Source: Paracyclopina nana
Lineage: Eukaryota > Arthropoda > Copepoda > Cyclopoida > Cyclopettidae
Assembly: GCA_019096065.1 (NCBI GenBank)
Contig: JAGUCH010000004.1
Span: 6,262,001 to 6,326,000, forward strand
Direction: 5' to 3'
Length of the DNA stretch: 64,000 bases
Numbering within the stretch: position 1 is the stretch's first letter; each line of letters begins with the position of its first letter. The notes beneath the pieces are model-generated. The model was not told where the DNA came from. It ran no database searches and saw only the letters and a program-made list of their open reading frames with translations. Positions 51,670 through 62,231 of the stretch are shown in pieces. Made by a program: the position numbers and the translations under genes.

Positions 51670-54129
51670 TTGAAAAGTAAGTCATGCCTACAAGGGATCG
51701 CCATTGCTCCGAGAATGTTCGCAGAGCTCCTCCAACAGGCCCTTAACCCTGAGATATTGCCCTTTACATGTGTATATGTAGACGATTTGGTCGTGGCCTG
51801 TAAGAACCCTGGCAAGCCTAGGCCTGCTACATTGGACGATTACATACGACATTTAGGTGATTTGAGGAAGTTGTTTCAAAGCCTCAAGGACTTAAATGCC
51901 CTATTACAAATTAAAAAGACGCAATTAGGTGTTAAAGAAGCTACAGTCTTAGGGCACCTAATATCTATTGATGAAAATGGGATTATGACTATGCGAATGC
52001 CCGATAAATTCAGGTCTGCATTTGATGATTTCCCTATGCCCACAACAAAGAAACAGCTGCAAAAGTTTATTGGGATGACAAACTGGTTAAGCCAATACTG
52101 CCCCAATATGGCTACTTACACGGCACCATTGCTAGATGTGTTACAAACAGCGCAAGGAAAAGCAGGAAAATTCACTTTCACTGCTTTCCAGGAAAAATGT
52201 TTCTATAAAGTAATAGACGAGATTAAAACGGGTATGTCGTTGGCACTACCACGTTTTAAAGAAGGTTATTTAGTGGTTGATTCTGGGGTAATAAGTACTT
52301 CAGCCTTATTAATGGAGGTGAATGAGGATGGGAAAGCTGTGTGTGTTGGTGCACACAGCGCACGCTTTCCTCTATCGGTTTGCCTCTCATACCACTCATT
52401 TCAACGTGAAGCATTAGGAGTTTTAACAATGATAAACCATTTTAAAAGCATACTATTCGCTTATGAGCGGTTGGTAATAGTTACTGATTGCTTATCTATC
52501 GCTAGCGTACTTGCTAGTTCGTTTACTGGTAAAGATGCATTTACTCATAGATTAGCAGCTCGTATTTATTCCCTGCCTGTAGCATGGAAATTGAGGGCTG
52601 TACCTCGCACAGAGGTAGAAGTAGTTGATGTATTATTAAATAAATACCATCAAACACCAGAAGGTGAAACTGTATTTTATGCGCCATACTCTATTGCGGG
52701 ACAGATTACTAAGGATATTTATTCAAATAAATACCCTCTACCCGATGCGATCAAAGATAAGGTGCTTACAACCCAGGAATTACTTACACACGTGTATGAT
52801 ACACTTGTGAATTCTGGAACTATGAGTAAGACTCTACTCCAGAAAAGGTTGCATTGCCTAAATGACAAATGGGTTGACATGATCAGCACGAAGCCGCCAT
52901 TTGTGCACGACGACACGTCAACCTTACTTCAAGCAAAACATGATGATGATGAATTTCTTGAGGACGAGATACTTTCAAAACTATCTCATTCGTTTCATGG
53001 GGAAGCTGATTTTGACTCACCAGTAAATCATATAGAAAATAACTTAAGAGTAGATACAGTAACTGTTAAACGGCGAATATCGCCACATTTACCAGGAATT
53101 ACACGCAACCTACTCATTAAGTTGCAACAAAATTGTGAAGAAACACAAAAGATAATAAATTTAATTATGCTTTCGCCTCCTGAGAAAGTACCATTAGATG
53201 TTGCGGTAAAATACCGAGTTCTTGATGGTGCCTTGTTGGTTATACGCAAGAATGTAAAGTTACCCTTCAGTGTTGCTACTAATACAAAAGTGTATATGAG
53301 TATGCCTAACTGTGTGTACCTTATGGCATGTATTCATCTGTTACATAACCATTTGGGGAGTAAAAAGACCAATACCCTTTTTACTCAATCTATGTATTCA
53401 ACTTACTCAGCCAGAATCAGTCGTATTATTATTGGTGCGTGCATGCATTGTGCTTTATACCGCCAAGCTAATACTAGGTTTGTTGGGAAGGGGCGTTTCC
53501 GCATCCCGACTCAGCCATGGGAATTGGTAATGATTGATTTGGCCAAGTTCGATGACACTTTAGTCAAAGGGTCTTCCGCAAAAGACCTGTTAGTATTTGT
53601 CGATGTTTATTCTAAGATGATAATTGCTAAACCACTATTGGATGCTAAATATAAGCAGGTAGCGAATGCTATGGAAGAAGTAATTTCTTTGTTTGGGGTG
53701 CCAAAAACATTACTTGCAGATAATGGTGCCCAGCTAACGACTAATAAGGCCCTCCAACGCCTTGTTGATCGTTATAAAATTAAGGAGTTATGTCATTACC
53801 GAACTTTATCGCCATACAAGCATTCGAACGCTTACGCTGAAAATGCTATACGAATAATAAGGAGTGCATTAGTCTTAAACTCGAACTCATACAATATGAA
53901 GTTATGCGATGTGTTTAAGACTTCTATTTACGCAATAAATAACCGCCCTCTTACTTATTTGGCATATACTGATGATAAAGGGGTGAAGATCACCCCCACC
54001 CCTTTCTCATTATTTTTCGACAAAATGCCGTTCTATCACTTAGGACGGGATGTGTTTGAAATACTTAGTGAAAGCGAGGACAAAATTCATAAAGCTGAAT
54101 GGCGGAAATCAACGCATGCGCGAATATGA
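51670..54129 (+). CDS. Retroelement ORF4: RT catalytic core, RNase H and integrase
   Basis: 819 residues as read. It starts inside the RT and reaches the catalytic VYVDDL (D38, D39). RT thumb and connection follow with FPMPTTKKQLQKFIGMTNW. RNase H carries LVVDSG, QREALG and VTDCLS acidic residues. The integrase has an HHCC zinc domain (H-X3-H near HLLHNHLG, CMHC about 591) and catalytic residues D623 (MIDLAKFD), D684 (LADNGA) and E724 (YAENAIR). All active-site acids are present, so the enzyme domains are not eroded even though frames are broken. Confidence 0.85.
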   Translation: MKSKSCLQGIAIAPRMFAELLQQALNPEILPFTCVYVDDLVVACKNPGKPRPATLDDYIRHLGDLRKLFQSLKDLNALLQIKKTQLGVKEATVLGHLISIDENGIMTMRMPDKFRSAFDDFPMPTTKKQLQKFIGMTNWLSQYCPNMATYTAPLLDVLQTAQGKAGKFTFTAFQEKCFYKVIDEIKTGMSLALPRFKEGYLVVDSGVISTSALLMEVNEDGKAVCVGAHSARFPLSVCLSYHSFQREALGVLTMINHFKSILFAYERLVIVTDCLSIASVLASSFTGKDAFTHRLAARIYSLPVAWKLRAVPRTEVEVVDVLLNKYHQTPEGETVFYAPYSIAGQITKDIYSNKYPLPDAIKDKVLTTQELLTHVYDTLVNSGTMSKTLLQKRLHCLNDKWVDMISTKPPFVHDDTSTLLQAKHDDDEFLEDEILSKLSHSFHGEADFDSPVNHIENNLRVDTVTVKRRISPHLPGITRNLLIKLQQNCEETQKIINLIMLSPPEKVPLDVAVKYRVLDGALLVIRKNVKLPFSVATNTKVYMSMPNCVYLMACIHLLHNHLGSKKTNTLFTQSMYSTYSARISRIIIGACMHCALYRQANTRFVGKGRFRIPTQPWELVMIDLAKFDDTLVKGSSAKDLLVFVDVYSKMIIAKPLLDAKYKQVANAMEEVISLFGVPKTLLADNGAQLTTNKALQRLVDRYKIKELCHYRTLSPYKHSNAYAENAIRIIRSALVLNSNSYNMKLCDVFKTSIYAINNRPLTYLAYTDDKGVKITPTPFSLFFDKMPFYHLGRDVFEILSESEDKIHKAEWRKSTHARI

Positions 54130-55879
54130 TCTAGAAGAACAGTTCCACTTAGAAAAAATGAAGGCTACTGAAAGGCCTTCCTTTAAACCTGAGATTGGAT
54201 CTTTAGTTTTGGTTATAAAACACCCCATAAATAAACAACGGTATAAATTTATGGATGATTTATTTGAAGTCATAGACATTGGACAGCATTCAACTGTGAC
54301 TGTAAAGCCGTATCTTTATGATGGGCTTACTCGTGAAGTAAGCTTAGATCATGTAAAGTTATACCGATTCCATGAACTATATAGATTTCTTCCGGAAAAG
54401 TTGTCCAACCTCTTGAAACGACCTTACACTCCGGAAGAAATTCTACGTAAAAAAGCAAGGAATGAGGTTATTGAATTTCTTGAAGGGGCAGCCCCTGAAA
54501 GTCATGATTATAGTTTGCGGGGTCATACAAAGGCCTCTAGTATAGTGGCCTCGCAAAGTTCATTGATTTCACAGTCCACATCAATGGACACAGAGCCAAG
54601 TGCGATTCACCAAACCTATAAGCGCTCTGGTTCTATTCTCATGCAAAAGGCAGCGAGCTTGTTTAAGCCCTCAGATATTTTGCGAATACAGGAGGAAAAT
54701 AAGCAACTCGTGCAAAAGCAATGGGAACAATATGATCGTAAAAAGTTAGAAGAAAAATACCTAGCTAACAATGCCGTTAATAACAATGCGCAAAAAGATA
54801 CGAGTGCATCTTTGTCGGAGACTGACACTGATGATTTTATTGAACAAGCAATTGCACTAAGTGCAAATACAGGGCCCAATGAAGCATTTTATGAGGACAT
54901 GCTGGCCTTAAGCCAACGTGGCCCTCCGACTTTTGCTGAAATGGCCCAACAAGAACGGTTATACCCGAATTTACCAAGTGTCAAACCTGACCATATTAGT
55001 ACTCCTGATCGCTCGAACGTCAGTGAAGGGACACTTGCAGGGGTCAGCCCTGTAAAGTGGGCCTTTCGTGGCCAATACCGTGATCAACGTGTGCCAGATA
55101 TACCTGAAAGTCCGGAGAAATATCACACTCCTGACCAAAGTATGTCCGCAACTCCTAATAAGGACAATGATAAAATAGAGGAGGTTGTTGAAAAAGCAGC
55201 ATCTTTCATCGCACCTTCCAAATTTGACACTGACCTAGAATCTTTATCTGCTGGCCTGGAAAGTATGCAATTAGCACTGCCTACTGATCCATTCGGCGGA
55301 AATACACACGACGATGAAAATGAAAGTAGTGATAGTGATGACACAACCACAATTTATTATACTGCTCGTAAAAATCTGCGGCGTACACCGCTGACAAAAA
55401 GCATTAAACAGAATGTTCAAAAAGCAATCGATATTGTACGACGCCAGTTAGAACTCTCACCACGTAAACGGCCTCCCTCTCCACCAATCGATAATCCTAT
55501 GGAAGGGCCCAGTGCCCCGAAACCGGAGATTTATGGAGCTGAAGGAGGGGAGCCTCAAGTTCGGTATACTATAATGAAAAGTCCGGTCAGAAAACCTGAT
55601 TTGCAACCAAGAAATAGTGAGTTACCAAATGCGGGAGTACCACAAACTGTGCCAAGCACAAACGTACTTGAGCACTTTTCGGCAAAGGTTACACCTTTGG
55701 GTGACCTGGCTATGACTGAAAAGGAGCACATTGCTCATCAAGCTACTCCTGGGGTTGCACACCCCACTGTCAGGCAAACTGGCCCGGTAGTTCCACAACC
55801 GGGTACTCAGAAGCCACCTGAGGCTGTTGTACCAGACCAGAAAAGTTGTCTCCATTACGTTTTCTCCCTCATAACCTAA
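54050..55879 (+). CDS. Retroelement ORF5: integrase C-terminal domain plus long low-complexity extension
   Basis: 609 residues as read, overlapping the end of ORF4 by 80 bases in another frame. The first about 110 residues resemble the integrase C-terminal SH3-like domain (PEIGSLVLVIKHP, VSLDHVKLYRF). The rest is Ser/Pro/Glu-rich, with acidic patches (ENESSDSDD) and a Lys/Glu-rich helix (QEENKQLVQKQWEQ). A 450-residue disordered extension after the integrase is unusual for this class. Confidence 0.65.
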   Translation: MCLKYLVKARTKFIKLNGGNQRMREYDLEEQFHLEKMKATERPSFKPEIGSLVLVIKHPINKQRYKFMDDLFEVIDIGQHSTVTVKPYLYDGLTREVSLDHVKLYRFHELYRFLPEKLSNLLKRPYTPEEILRKKARNEVIEFLEGAAPESHDYSLRGHTKASSIVASQSSLISQSTSMDTEPSAIHQTYKRSGSILMQKAASLFKPSDILRIQEENKQLVQKQWEQYDRKKLEEKYLANNAVNNNAQKDTSASLSETDTDDFIEQAIALSANTGPNEAFYEDMLALSQRGPPTFAEMAQQERLYPNLPSVKPDHISTPDRSNVSEGTLAGVSPVKWAFRGQYRDQRVPDIPESPEKYHTPDQSMSATPNKDNDKIEEVVEKAASFIAPSKFDTDLESLSAGLESMQLALPTDPFGGNTHDDENESSDSDDTTTIYYTARKNLRRTPLTKSIKQNVQKAIDIVRRQLELSPRKRPPSPPIDNPMEGPSAPKPEIYGAEGGEPQVRYTIMKSPVRKPDLQPRNSELPNAGVPQTVPSTNVLEHFSAKVTPLGDLAMTEKEHIAHQATPGVAHPTVRQTGPVVPQPGTQKPPEAVVPDQKSCLHYVFSLIT

Positions 55880-56574
55880 GGAGGAGAAAAAACGTTAACT
55901 ACCGCGCCTTGGCAGGGTTTCGGGAGTATAATAAAAGCAATGTACCTGTGAGTTCTCCTGCGGTTGCTCAGCCTGTTCCTCCGGAAGCATTGACTCATCC
56001 GGAAGTAGCATTGACAGTTGAACATGATACAAGTCCTCCTCAAGCTGTGGCATCCTCGGACCAACCGAGTGGCTCGTCTGCCACACCATTTTCTGGACCA
56101 AACAAACCAGAGGCCTCGGCCGCTGCTCAACCAGCAGTTGATCCCGGAATTAGTGAGCCCACTCCATTACGGATCCTTCCCAGACGACAACTGCGGGAGA
56201 GAAAGAGAACTGTAGATTACAGGGAGTTAGCGGGCATAAGAAAGTATGGGAAAGAGAAAAGCAAAGTTGGTAAAGAACAAAAATACTTTCCTAATATTCC
56301 ACGAATAGCTCCTTTAGATCGGGAGGACAAGGAATTCGCCCGTGTTAGGTTTACAAATACGAAAGAAAGGCCAGACCAAAAGGAGAGAGAGTTACTAGAA
56401 GAGGTAATTCCTAATTGGAAACTGAATAAAAACATGGCTGCAGTCCCTGATTATATTCAGTTTCTTAAAGCGACTGGCATGGATCACCAAGATGATAGCA
56501 ACATAAATGAAATGAAGCGGCTGCGTCTCACCTATGATGACCTATACAAGCTAGCTTTTAAGAAGTTTAAATAG
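55846..56574 (+). CDS. Retroelement ORF6: Pro/Ala-rich tail with duplicated basic motif
   Basis: 242 residues as read, overlapping ORF5 by 34 bases in another frame. Two copies of a basic motif occur about 100 residues apart: LRRRKNVNYRALAGFREY and LRERKRTVDYRELAGIRKY. A Pro/Ser-rich linker lies between. RxRKxxxY-type basic motifs are common at the end of retroelement integrases. Whether this is a separate protein or the continued end of Pol cannot be told. Confidence 0.55.
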   Translation: MSPLRFLPHNLRRRKNVNYRALAGFREYNKSNVPVSSPAVAQPVPPEALTHPEVALTVEHDTSPPQAVASSDQPSGSSATPFSGPNKPEASAAAQPAVDPGISEPTPLRILPRRQLRERKRTVDYRELAGIRKYGKEKSKVGKEQKYFPNIPRIAPLDREDKEFARVRFTNTKERPDQKERELLEEVIPNWKLNKNMAAVPDYIQFLKATGMDHQDDSNINEMKRLRLTYDDLYKLAFKKFK

Positions 56575-59500
56575 AGATTCGTAAGAAAGGACGTGATGAC
56601 GGTAATCGTAGTGCCCATATTTTATGGGGTCACTACCTTTACTTTGTCAGTCCAATATGGGCGCACCGTTTTACCAATCAAGCGCACCCAAAAGTAAGTT
56701 AATGCAAAATGTCGATTGCGGACCTGAATTTGGCCACTTGCCAAAAAGATCATAGAAATGGATACGAACGGGCAATGTCTCTTCACATGCCCGCCAGTAA
56801 GGTACAATATGCATAAAGGTGATAAGTTGCTGAACAGTACATTGACAGCAAGAAAACAACTAACGAAACATACTCTCTGCAGTTCGTTAGCGGTTCTAGA
56901 AGTATGTATAAAAATGATGGAAGCCACAAGGCACTGGATTTGGACTTCCTCCAGGGATTGTTCAATCCAACAACAAACCAAACCTCGCTTGCTTTGACAA
57001 AATAAATGAAGTTTGCGTAGGTTATTTTTACAATATTGATGGGACAAATAATTCCGTCCTGTTTCCTGACAAATACCGATGCAAATCGAGCTTTGCTCGG
57101 TACTTACGTGTCTCTGCCCCATACTACTATAGTAGGGGGTTAGACTTACACTAGTTTTTAATAAAGTTAAAATGCCTTCGCTGGGCCGATTGGCCTGGAT
57201 AAAGTTTGACTGTTAGTTAAAGTAAAGTACTATAAGCACGCCATGCAAGAGGGAAGTTGCAGATGGGCGTAATACCAGAGGGGCAAATGCCCCATCTGAA
57301 TAGGTATGTTTTGAAAACTATGGTTAAAGCTCCACTGAGCTATGTCCAAGAACCATTATCCACTCCACGCCTCACGTGAGTCGATAGTTACTGGGACATT
57401 CGTACCTTAGTACAGCAAAAGTTGGCCCTAGGCACTGTGCAAGTGGGACACAATAAAACCTCACAATACGTGGGAAGACTTGTGTTGGCCGCATTACTTT
57501 ATAAAATCTTGGAAAGATTTTAGAAAATCTCAGAAGAATTTAGAAAAACTTGCCCACCCTCCGAAATGAGGAATGAGCTTTGATAAAAAGAATGATTATG
57601 AATTTAAATTGTTCTGTCATGGAAACGATACCAATATCATAGTAGTACATGCCACGAAATAAAAACTCGGGTGTAGCGACTACTGTGCCTATAATATCAG
57701 AGTGTCTGGACCATGACCTGGTTCGAACTGCAGGCCTGGTCGTGGCGCCTCCGGACTTTGAGTAGAATGGAACATGGAAATCTGTACAAAAATGGGATTC
57801 ATCTCCCTAAAAGGGATTTTGAAATACTAAGTACAGCTTTGTGCCTGGGCGAATAATCAGCCCAAACTATGGCCTTCTTGCCTCAACAATATGTGGGGAC
57901 CCACTCTCTATTGGAATAGGCCGCTCCCTTGTGGCTAATAAAGACAACAAAAATCCTATATGCTGGTGAATTCTTAAGCTTTGGATACCACTGGGGTATT
58001 TTGGGGGTTGCACAAGTGTTTCCCCATAAAATACCATTTTAAGTTCGATTGCCACAACAGTCTATGTGTGACAACTGAACTTGTTTTGGAAATCGTAATT
58101 CTAAATAAAAATAAAATTTAGTATGTGCCGACCTTCCTTCCTTACAGTGGCACGATTTAGGTTTTTGATATCATGGAGGGTGCCCACGGGCGCCATAGTT
58201 CAAATAAAAAATTGAATAAAATTAGCCTAGCTGCTAAATCTTTTATAGTTAAAGATTCGAAAACATACTTACCTGAATTTTGTGTGACTGCTCACTACAG
58301 TTCCCACAAAATGCAGAAAATTGTGGAGGGGGGAGTATATATACGTAGCCGCAGGAAATGCAGCCTGCGCCCCAAAAATTTCACAAATTTTGAGCGCACT
58401 CGCGCTCTGAGAAAGTATTGTAAACAAAATTTCTAGATAAAACTGGAAATGGCAAAGTGCCACAAAAACTATAAATCTGAACACTAGCACATAAAGGTGC
58501 AAAATTTGCTTTATGGATCTTATTATTAGTGCTAACCGAAATTAGCTGAAAAGATCGGTGCTGATAACCTCAATCTTTTAAATTAATTTCGGTTATGAGC
58601 ACCCGAACTTGATGCACGCATCAAGACCGAGCTGGAATGCAGAGCTATAATAGCTATGCAATTCAGTGATAACAGATAAAAACGTAATCGATGAGTCTGT
58701 TCAAAATGGCTAGACAAAAAACATTTGAGCAAGATAGACTGAAATGTGAGTTGCATGGCGCAAAGACGCTGAGCCAGTTTCTGTTGAACAGATACCCGAC
58801 TCCAAGGGGGGCAAAAAGTTGTTATGGAACAAAAATCCAGAGACGCTCCCACACTAGAAAAATCCAGTTTGAGCGGCTTCGCTTGGAGATGTAGAATGGT
58901 GGCGCCACCACGCGCCTAACCACAAACTAAAAACGTTTTGCCCAAGGCTAAAACGAACAATGAAGATTGGAACCGCCGGTGCACCTACAATTCACCTGGG
59001 AAGGTTTTTGAACTTATCTAAACTCAAAAATGGCCATACTTGGCTCGAGTGGTGACCCAAATTCCGGGATTTATTATGCGGGTACAAGGAATAAAATCAA
59101 ACGTTGCATAAAAGTCAAGAGAATGAAAATGACTAATGTTATAATGATACCGCTAATGATCGCCAGATGGACTAACAGAAGAGAAGGTTCAAAGTGCACA
59201 AAGATTAGGCATATTGTTAAATAAAAGAAGTGCTGAAATGTGGCTATCTTGCAGTTGCCACATGAATCCCCTCTTTTTTGGTGGAGAATTCAATTTACGC
59301 TAAACACAGCACTAGCAAAACAAGCTAGGTCAGCACACATTGTAGACTGACATGTGAGAAAATGAAAAATACACGTCTTCTAGCCTGATATGGAAAAGAA
59401 TATTGTGCCATTGCCTAGTGCTTGAGCTTGCTTTTGCTATGTGCAATGACATACGGCCGGTTTTCCAGTCCTGTAGGGACTACGTTTCCTTCGCCGCACT

Positions 59501-59990
59501 CAAGGCCGAGCCGGAATGCCCAAGGAAAAAAGGATGCCAAATTGGCATTGGTAGCCCATAAGCACCAACGCTTGGCCGGTAGTAATCGCAGACACTCAAA
59601 TATGGTGCTGCATCAAGCCCGAGCTGGAATGCAGGGCTATAGTGAACGCTTTTCTTGAACATTGAAGCATCGTTTGCAGTGTCAAGGCCGTCAAGGTCGA
59701 GCTGGAATGCTAGCTTATTTACAGGCCCGAATCTGTGGATTTGGGCCGCTAATGATTCGCTAATGATTAATTATGCAATTAAAATGCAATTCTTGACACC
59801 TGAGATATGGTCTACGGTCCTTTTGGCCATGAAATGTAAAAAATTGGACTCGAAATGTGCTTGGTTATGATAATGAACTGCTGAACTTGACTAGAAAGGT
59901 GCTGAGCTTCATAAGGCTGAGCTATCTGCTGAGGTAAACGCGAAATGAGTTGCGGTAAACACAGTAGACACAAAAGTACAATGAACGTGG
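56575..59990. other. Non-coding 3' flank of the retroelement, with dispersed GAGCTGGAATGC repeats
   Basis: No ORF with a recognisable family. A small ORF at 58173-58436 ends in a basic RSRRKCSLRP...LRKY segment that loosely recalls the motif repeated in ORF6, but it may be chance. Copies of a CAAGnCCGAGCTGGAATGC unit lie at about 58618, 59501, 59610 and 59690. Confidence 0.4.
58617..59717 (+). repeat. Four dispersed copies of a CAAG-CCGAGCTGGAATGC unit
   Basis: Copies occur at 58618-58648, 59501-59520, 59610-59641 and 59690-59717. The first and third share a longer core, CATCAAG-CCGAGCTGGAATGCAG-GCTATA. They are all in the same orientation. The origin is not known; they could be remnants of a repeated terminal sequence. 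Confidence 0.6.
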
Positions 59991-59992
59991 AC

Positions 59993-60695
59993 TTTATTGT
60001 CCCGTAAGGGAGGCCTCCAGGCGAGGGGGGCGGGCTGGCCTTGGGCCACGTTGGGGCCAGCCCTGGCCGGTGCGGTGGCCTACCGGGAACACGACGAGTT
60101 CTGTAAAAGACAAGATGAATATAGTGAAGCTGTGATGGCTTAAGTGAATAAGTTAGACTTACTAGACGACTCCTTCGAGGGGGTCCGCCTCCGCCACGCC
60201 CATGCAGCGGAGGACCCAGGCCGAAACCCGGGGGAGGTCCTCCGGCTCGGCCCAAACCCGGCTGACTAGCCGGTAGAGGCCCCGGGGTTTTGCCCGGTGG
60301 ACCCAGGCGAGGGCAGGGAGGGCCACCAAATAATAGGCCGCGGCCCCTGCCACGTTCAGGGCCACGCCCTAGAGGATCTCTTCGGCCTGTAATACGAGAA
60401 AAAGTCGAGCTTTGACCAAATAGATAACGAATAATGCACTTACGAAGCCCTGAACGGGGCAGGGAGGGCACTCCTCGTGGCCCATGGGGGCTGCGGGCGG
60501 GGCCGCAGGTGGCTGGGGCCACCCCGCCGCGGACTCGGCCGCGGGGGGCGCCTCACGGAGCCTCGGTGGCTGGCGCCACCGTTGTTGTAGAAGGATTCTG
60601 CATTCCCAATGAAAAAGATACAGTTTAACGAAAGGATTCACCGGATTTTAATCGAAATAAAAACTTACGAACAAGCCGTGTAGGAAGCCCGCCAT
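59993..60695 (-). pseudogene. GC-rich spliced minus-strand unit, open frame interrupted
   Basis: Four exon-like blocks on the minus strand are joined by strong GTAAGT donors and pyrimidine-AG acceptors: 60695-60669 (starts ATG, MAGFLHGLF), 60597-60444, 60386-60163 and from 60100 down. A minus-strand AATAAA lies at 59998-59993. The frame from the ATG meets a TGA after about 23 codons. Beyond it the same frame reads as a Gly/Arg/Pro-rich sequence (for example GRGPERGRGRG). I take it as a real transcript unit, either non-coding, decayed, or with a splice variant I cannot see. No family is recognised. Confidence 0.4.
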
Positions 60696-61178
60696 GTTTT
60701 GGACTTTTTAGTAAACAAGGCGCGCTACCAGAAAAATCCGGTCTGAAATCGACCAAATTTCGTGTAAAAAAGCCTCTTTTTATTACGCGCTTCTACGTAA
60801 AGTCTGGGAGCGCTGTCAGATGAAGGTAACAGCTTCACTAATACCTACTACCTCACTTGAATACGAATTCTTTATTACATATATATATAGAATACAAGTA
60901 CTATAGTATATACTCGAGTATATTGGAAGCTTTGAGATCACAATAAAAACAAGACGAGTGCAAATGCAAAAAGCCGGCTTTAAAAAAGTCTACGAGGCCT
61001 CGAAAAGTCTGCGAGTCCTTGAAAAAGTGGAAAAGTCCGCGAAGACTGCGGAAAAGTGCGAGTTATCAAGTGAGAAAGTTGCAACGCGATGAAAGTACAA
61101 AGTGCGAAAAGTTACAGAAAACGCGCTTAAATACATGCGAACAGAAAGCGTTCTTCGTCTTTAAGTCTGTGGCGATCC

Positions 61179-62231
61179 TTAGTTGGCATCGCTGTTCACG
61201 TCCTGGGAAGCCTTTGACCCGGCGAAATCCTGGTCCTCATCTGCGATTGAGAGAGGTTCAGCCTCAGTGATCTCGTCCTTGTCCAGAATGGACTCCACTG
61301 CCGAATCCAAGCGACGGTTATCTCGGGCTCGAGCCCGGCGAGATCGTCTCTTCAAAGTCCGCGGTCCGCACCCTTCAGTAACAGGTACCTGAAAAGGTGC
61401 ATGAAAAAGAGTACATGAGCAACCTGTTTACAGTTCATAAATTGATAGGTCCTTACCCAGCCCTTGGGATTAGGGACGTCATAGATGTGGGCCAGCCCGG
61501 ACATGATGCTGGGATTCCGGCGTAGTGTTCCATAGGGGTCCATGGCAGCCATTGCCATTTGGAGCGAATGGACGTCAGGGTCACGCATAATCGGGGCTGG
61601 TGGCAAAGCTCGGACCTCTGGGGTACAGCAGTGAAATACCGCTGCATGCTCTGATGGGGCCTTTGTTGGAAGCATTTGCATGGCTCCACTTGCAGTCGAT
61701 GACTCCGCATTTAATAGCTCGAAACGTGGCCACGAACCTTCGGCACCATCGTGACGTCCACACGCAGAAGTACACCAACATGCCAAGCAAAATCTGTAAG
61801 AAAGAAGGTGGTAAATGAAAGTTTGGCCATAGTTGCAAAACCAGCTATAAGGTTGAACTTACCAAAGCCATCCCAATGGACGCTCCAAGACCGATCCATC
61901 CCATTACACCGTATCGGTGGTAATTGAAAATTTCCTCGATCCAGTCCCTCTGAGGGGCAATGGGACGATAACCATTTGGTACCGCTGGCATTAAATCTCG
62001 GGGGTCAAACACCTCCACTTCAAAGGGGTCGACAGGAGCTGGGCCAAATCCAGGTCCACCCTCGGCTTCAGAAATGCCACTCTCAGGAATAGCAACAGTA
62101 GGACCTACTGGGCCCGTGGTTTGAGAATCCACTAGCGCAGGATCCACCGTTGATGGCTGGATTGGAACCTCAGTGGGAGCCTCTGTAGAGCTGCCCTCTG
62201 GAGTTAGAGAAACCCAGGCTAAAATGACCAT
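61179..62231 (-). CDS. Spliced gene for a Pro/Thr-rich single-pass membrane protein, one-base frame disagreement
   Basis: Exons on the minus strand are 62231-61863, 61793-61457 and 61388-61179, each with GTAAGT-type donor and clear acceptor. The N-terminal part has a short hydrophobic start (MVILAWVSL), then an ectodomain rich in Thr/Pro/Glu (SSTEAPTEVPIQPST). Next comes a membrane segment spanning intron 1 (MGWIGLGASIGMAL continuing ILLGMLVYFCVW) and a Trp/Arg/Cys-rich stretch. Exon 3 encodes a basic then acidic tail (LKRRSRRARARDNRR, then DEDQDFAG) ending in TAA. Exon 2 is 337 nt; its beginning and end are coding in different frames, so one base too many (or two too few) lies at about 61,640-61,720. 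The family is unknown. Confidence 0.5.

Larger units (their letters stand above)
46041..56574 (+). mobile_element. Large divergent Ty3/Gypsy-like retroelement, frame-disrupted copy
   Basis: The order is Gag-like ORF, membrane hairpin plus protease, unknown block, reverse transcriptase, RNase H, integrase and a low-complexity extension, all on the plus strand. The order RT-RNase H-integrase and the shape of the RT and integrase motifs are Ty3/Gypsy-type, while the Gag zinc knuckles (CX2CX3HX4C) look more like those of BEL/Pao. The coding sequence is split over six ORFs. Frame changes fall inside the protease (about 49,380), the RT (about 51,660) and the integrase C-terminus (about 54,100). I found no convincing LTR pair, primer-binding site or target duplication by reading, so the true ends are unknown. 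Confidence 0.85.

Noticed and set aside
57700-57760. GGTTCGAACT resembling a tRNA B box
   Set aside because: No A box at the right distance and no cloverleaf could be formed from the flanking bases.
56575-60000. 3' LTR matching the region before 46,041
   Set aside because: No shared block long enough was found by eye. An all-against-all alignment of 43.6-46.1 kb with 56.5-60 kb would decide; a match over 100 bases would support LTRs.
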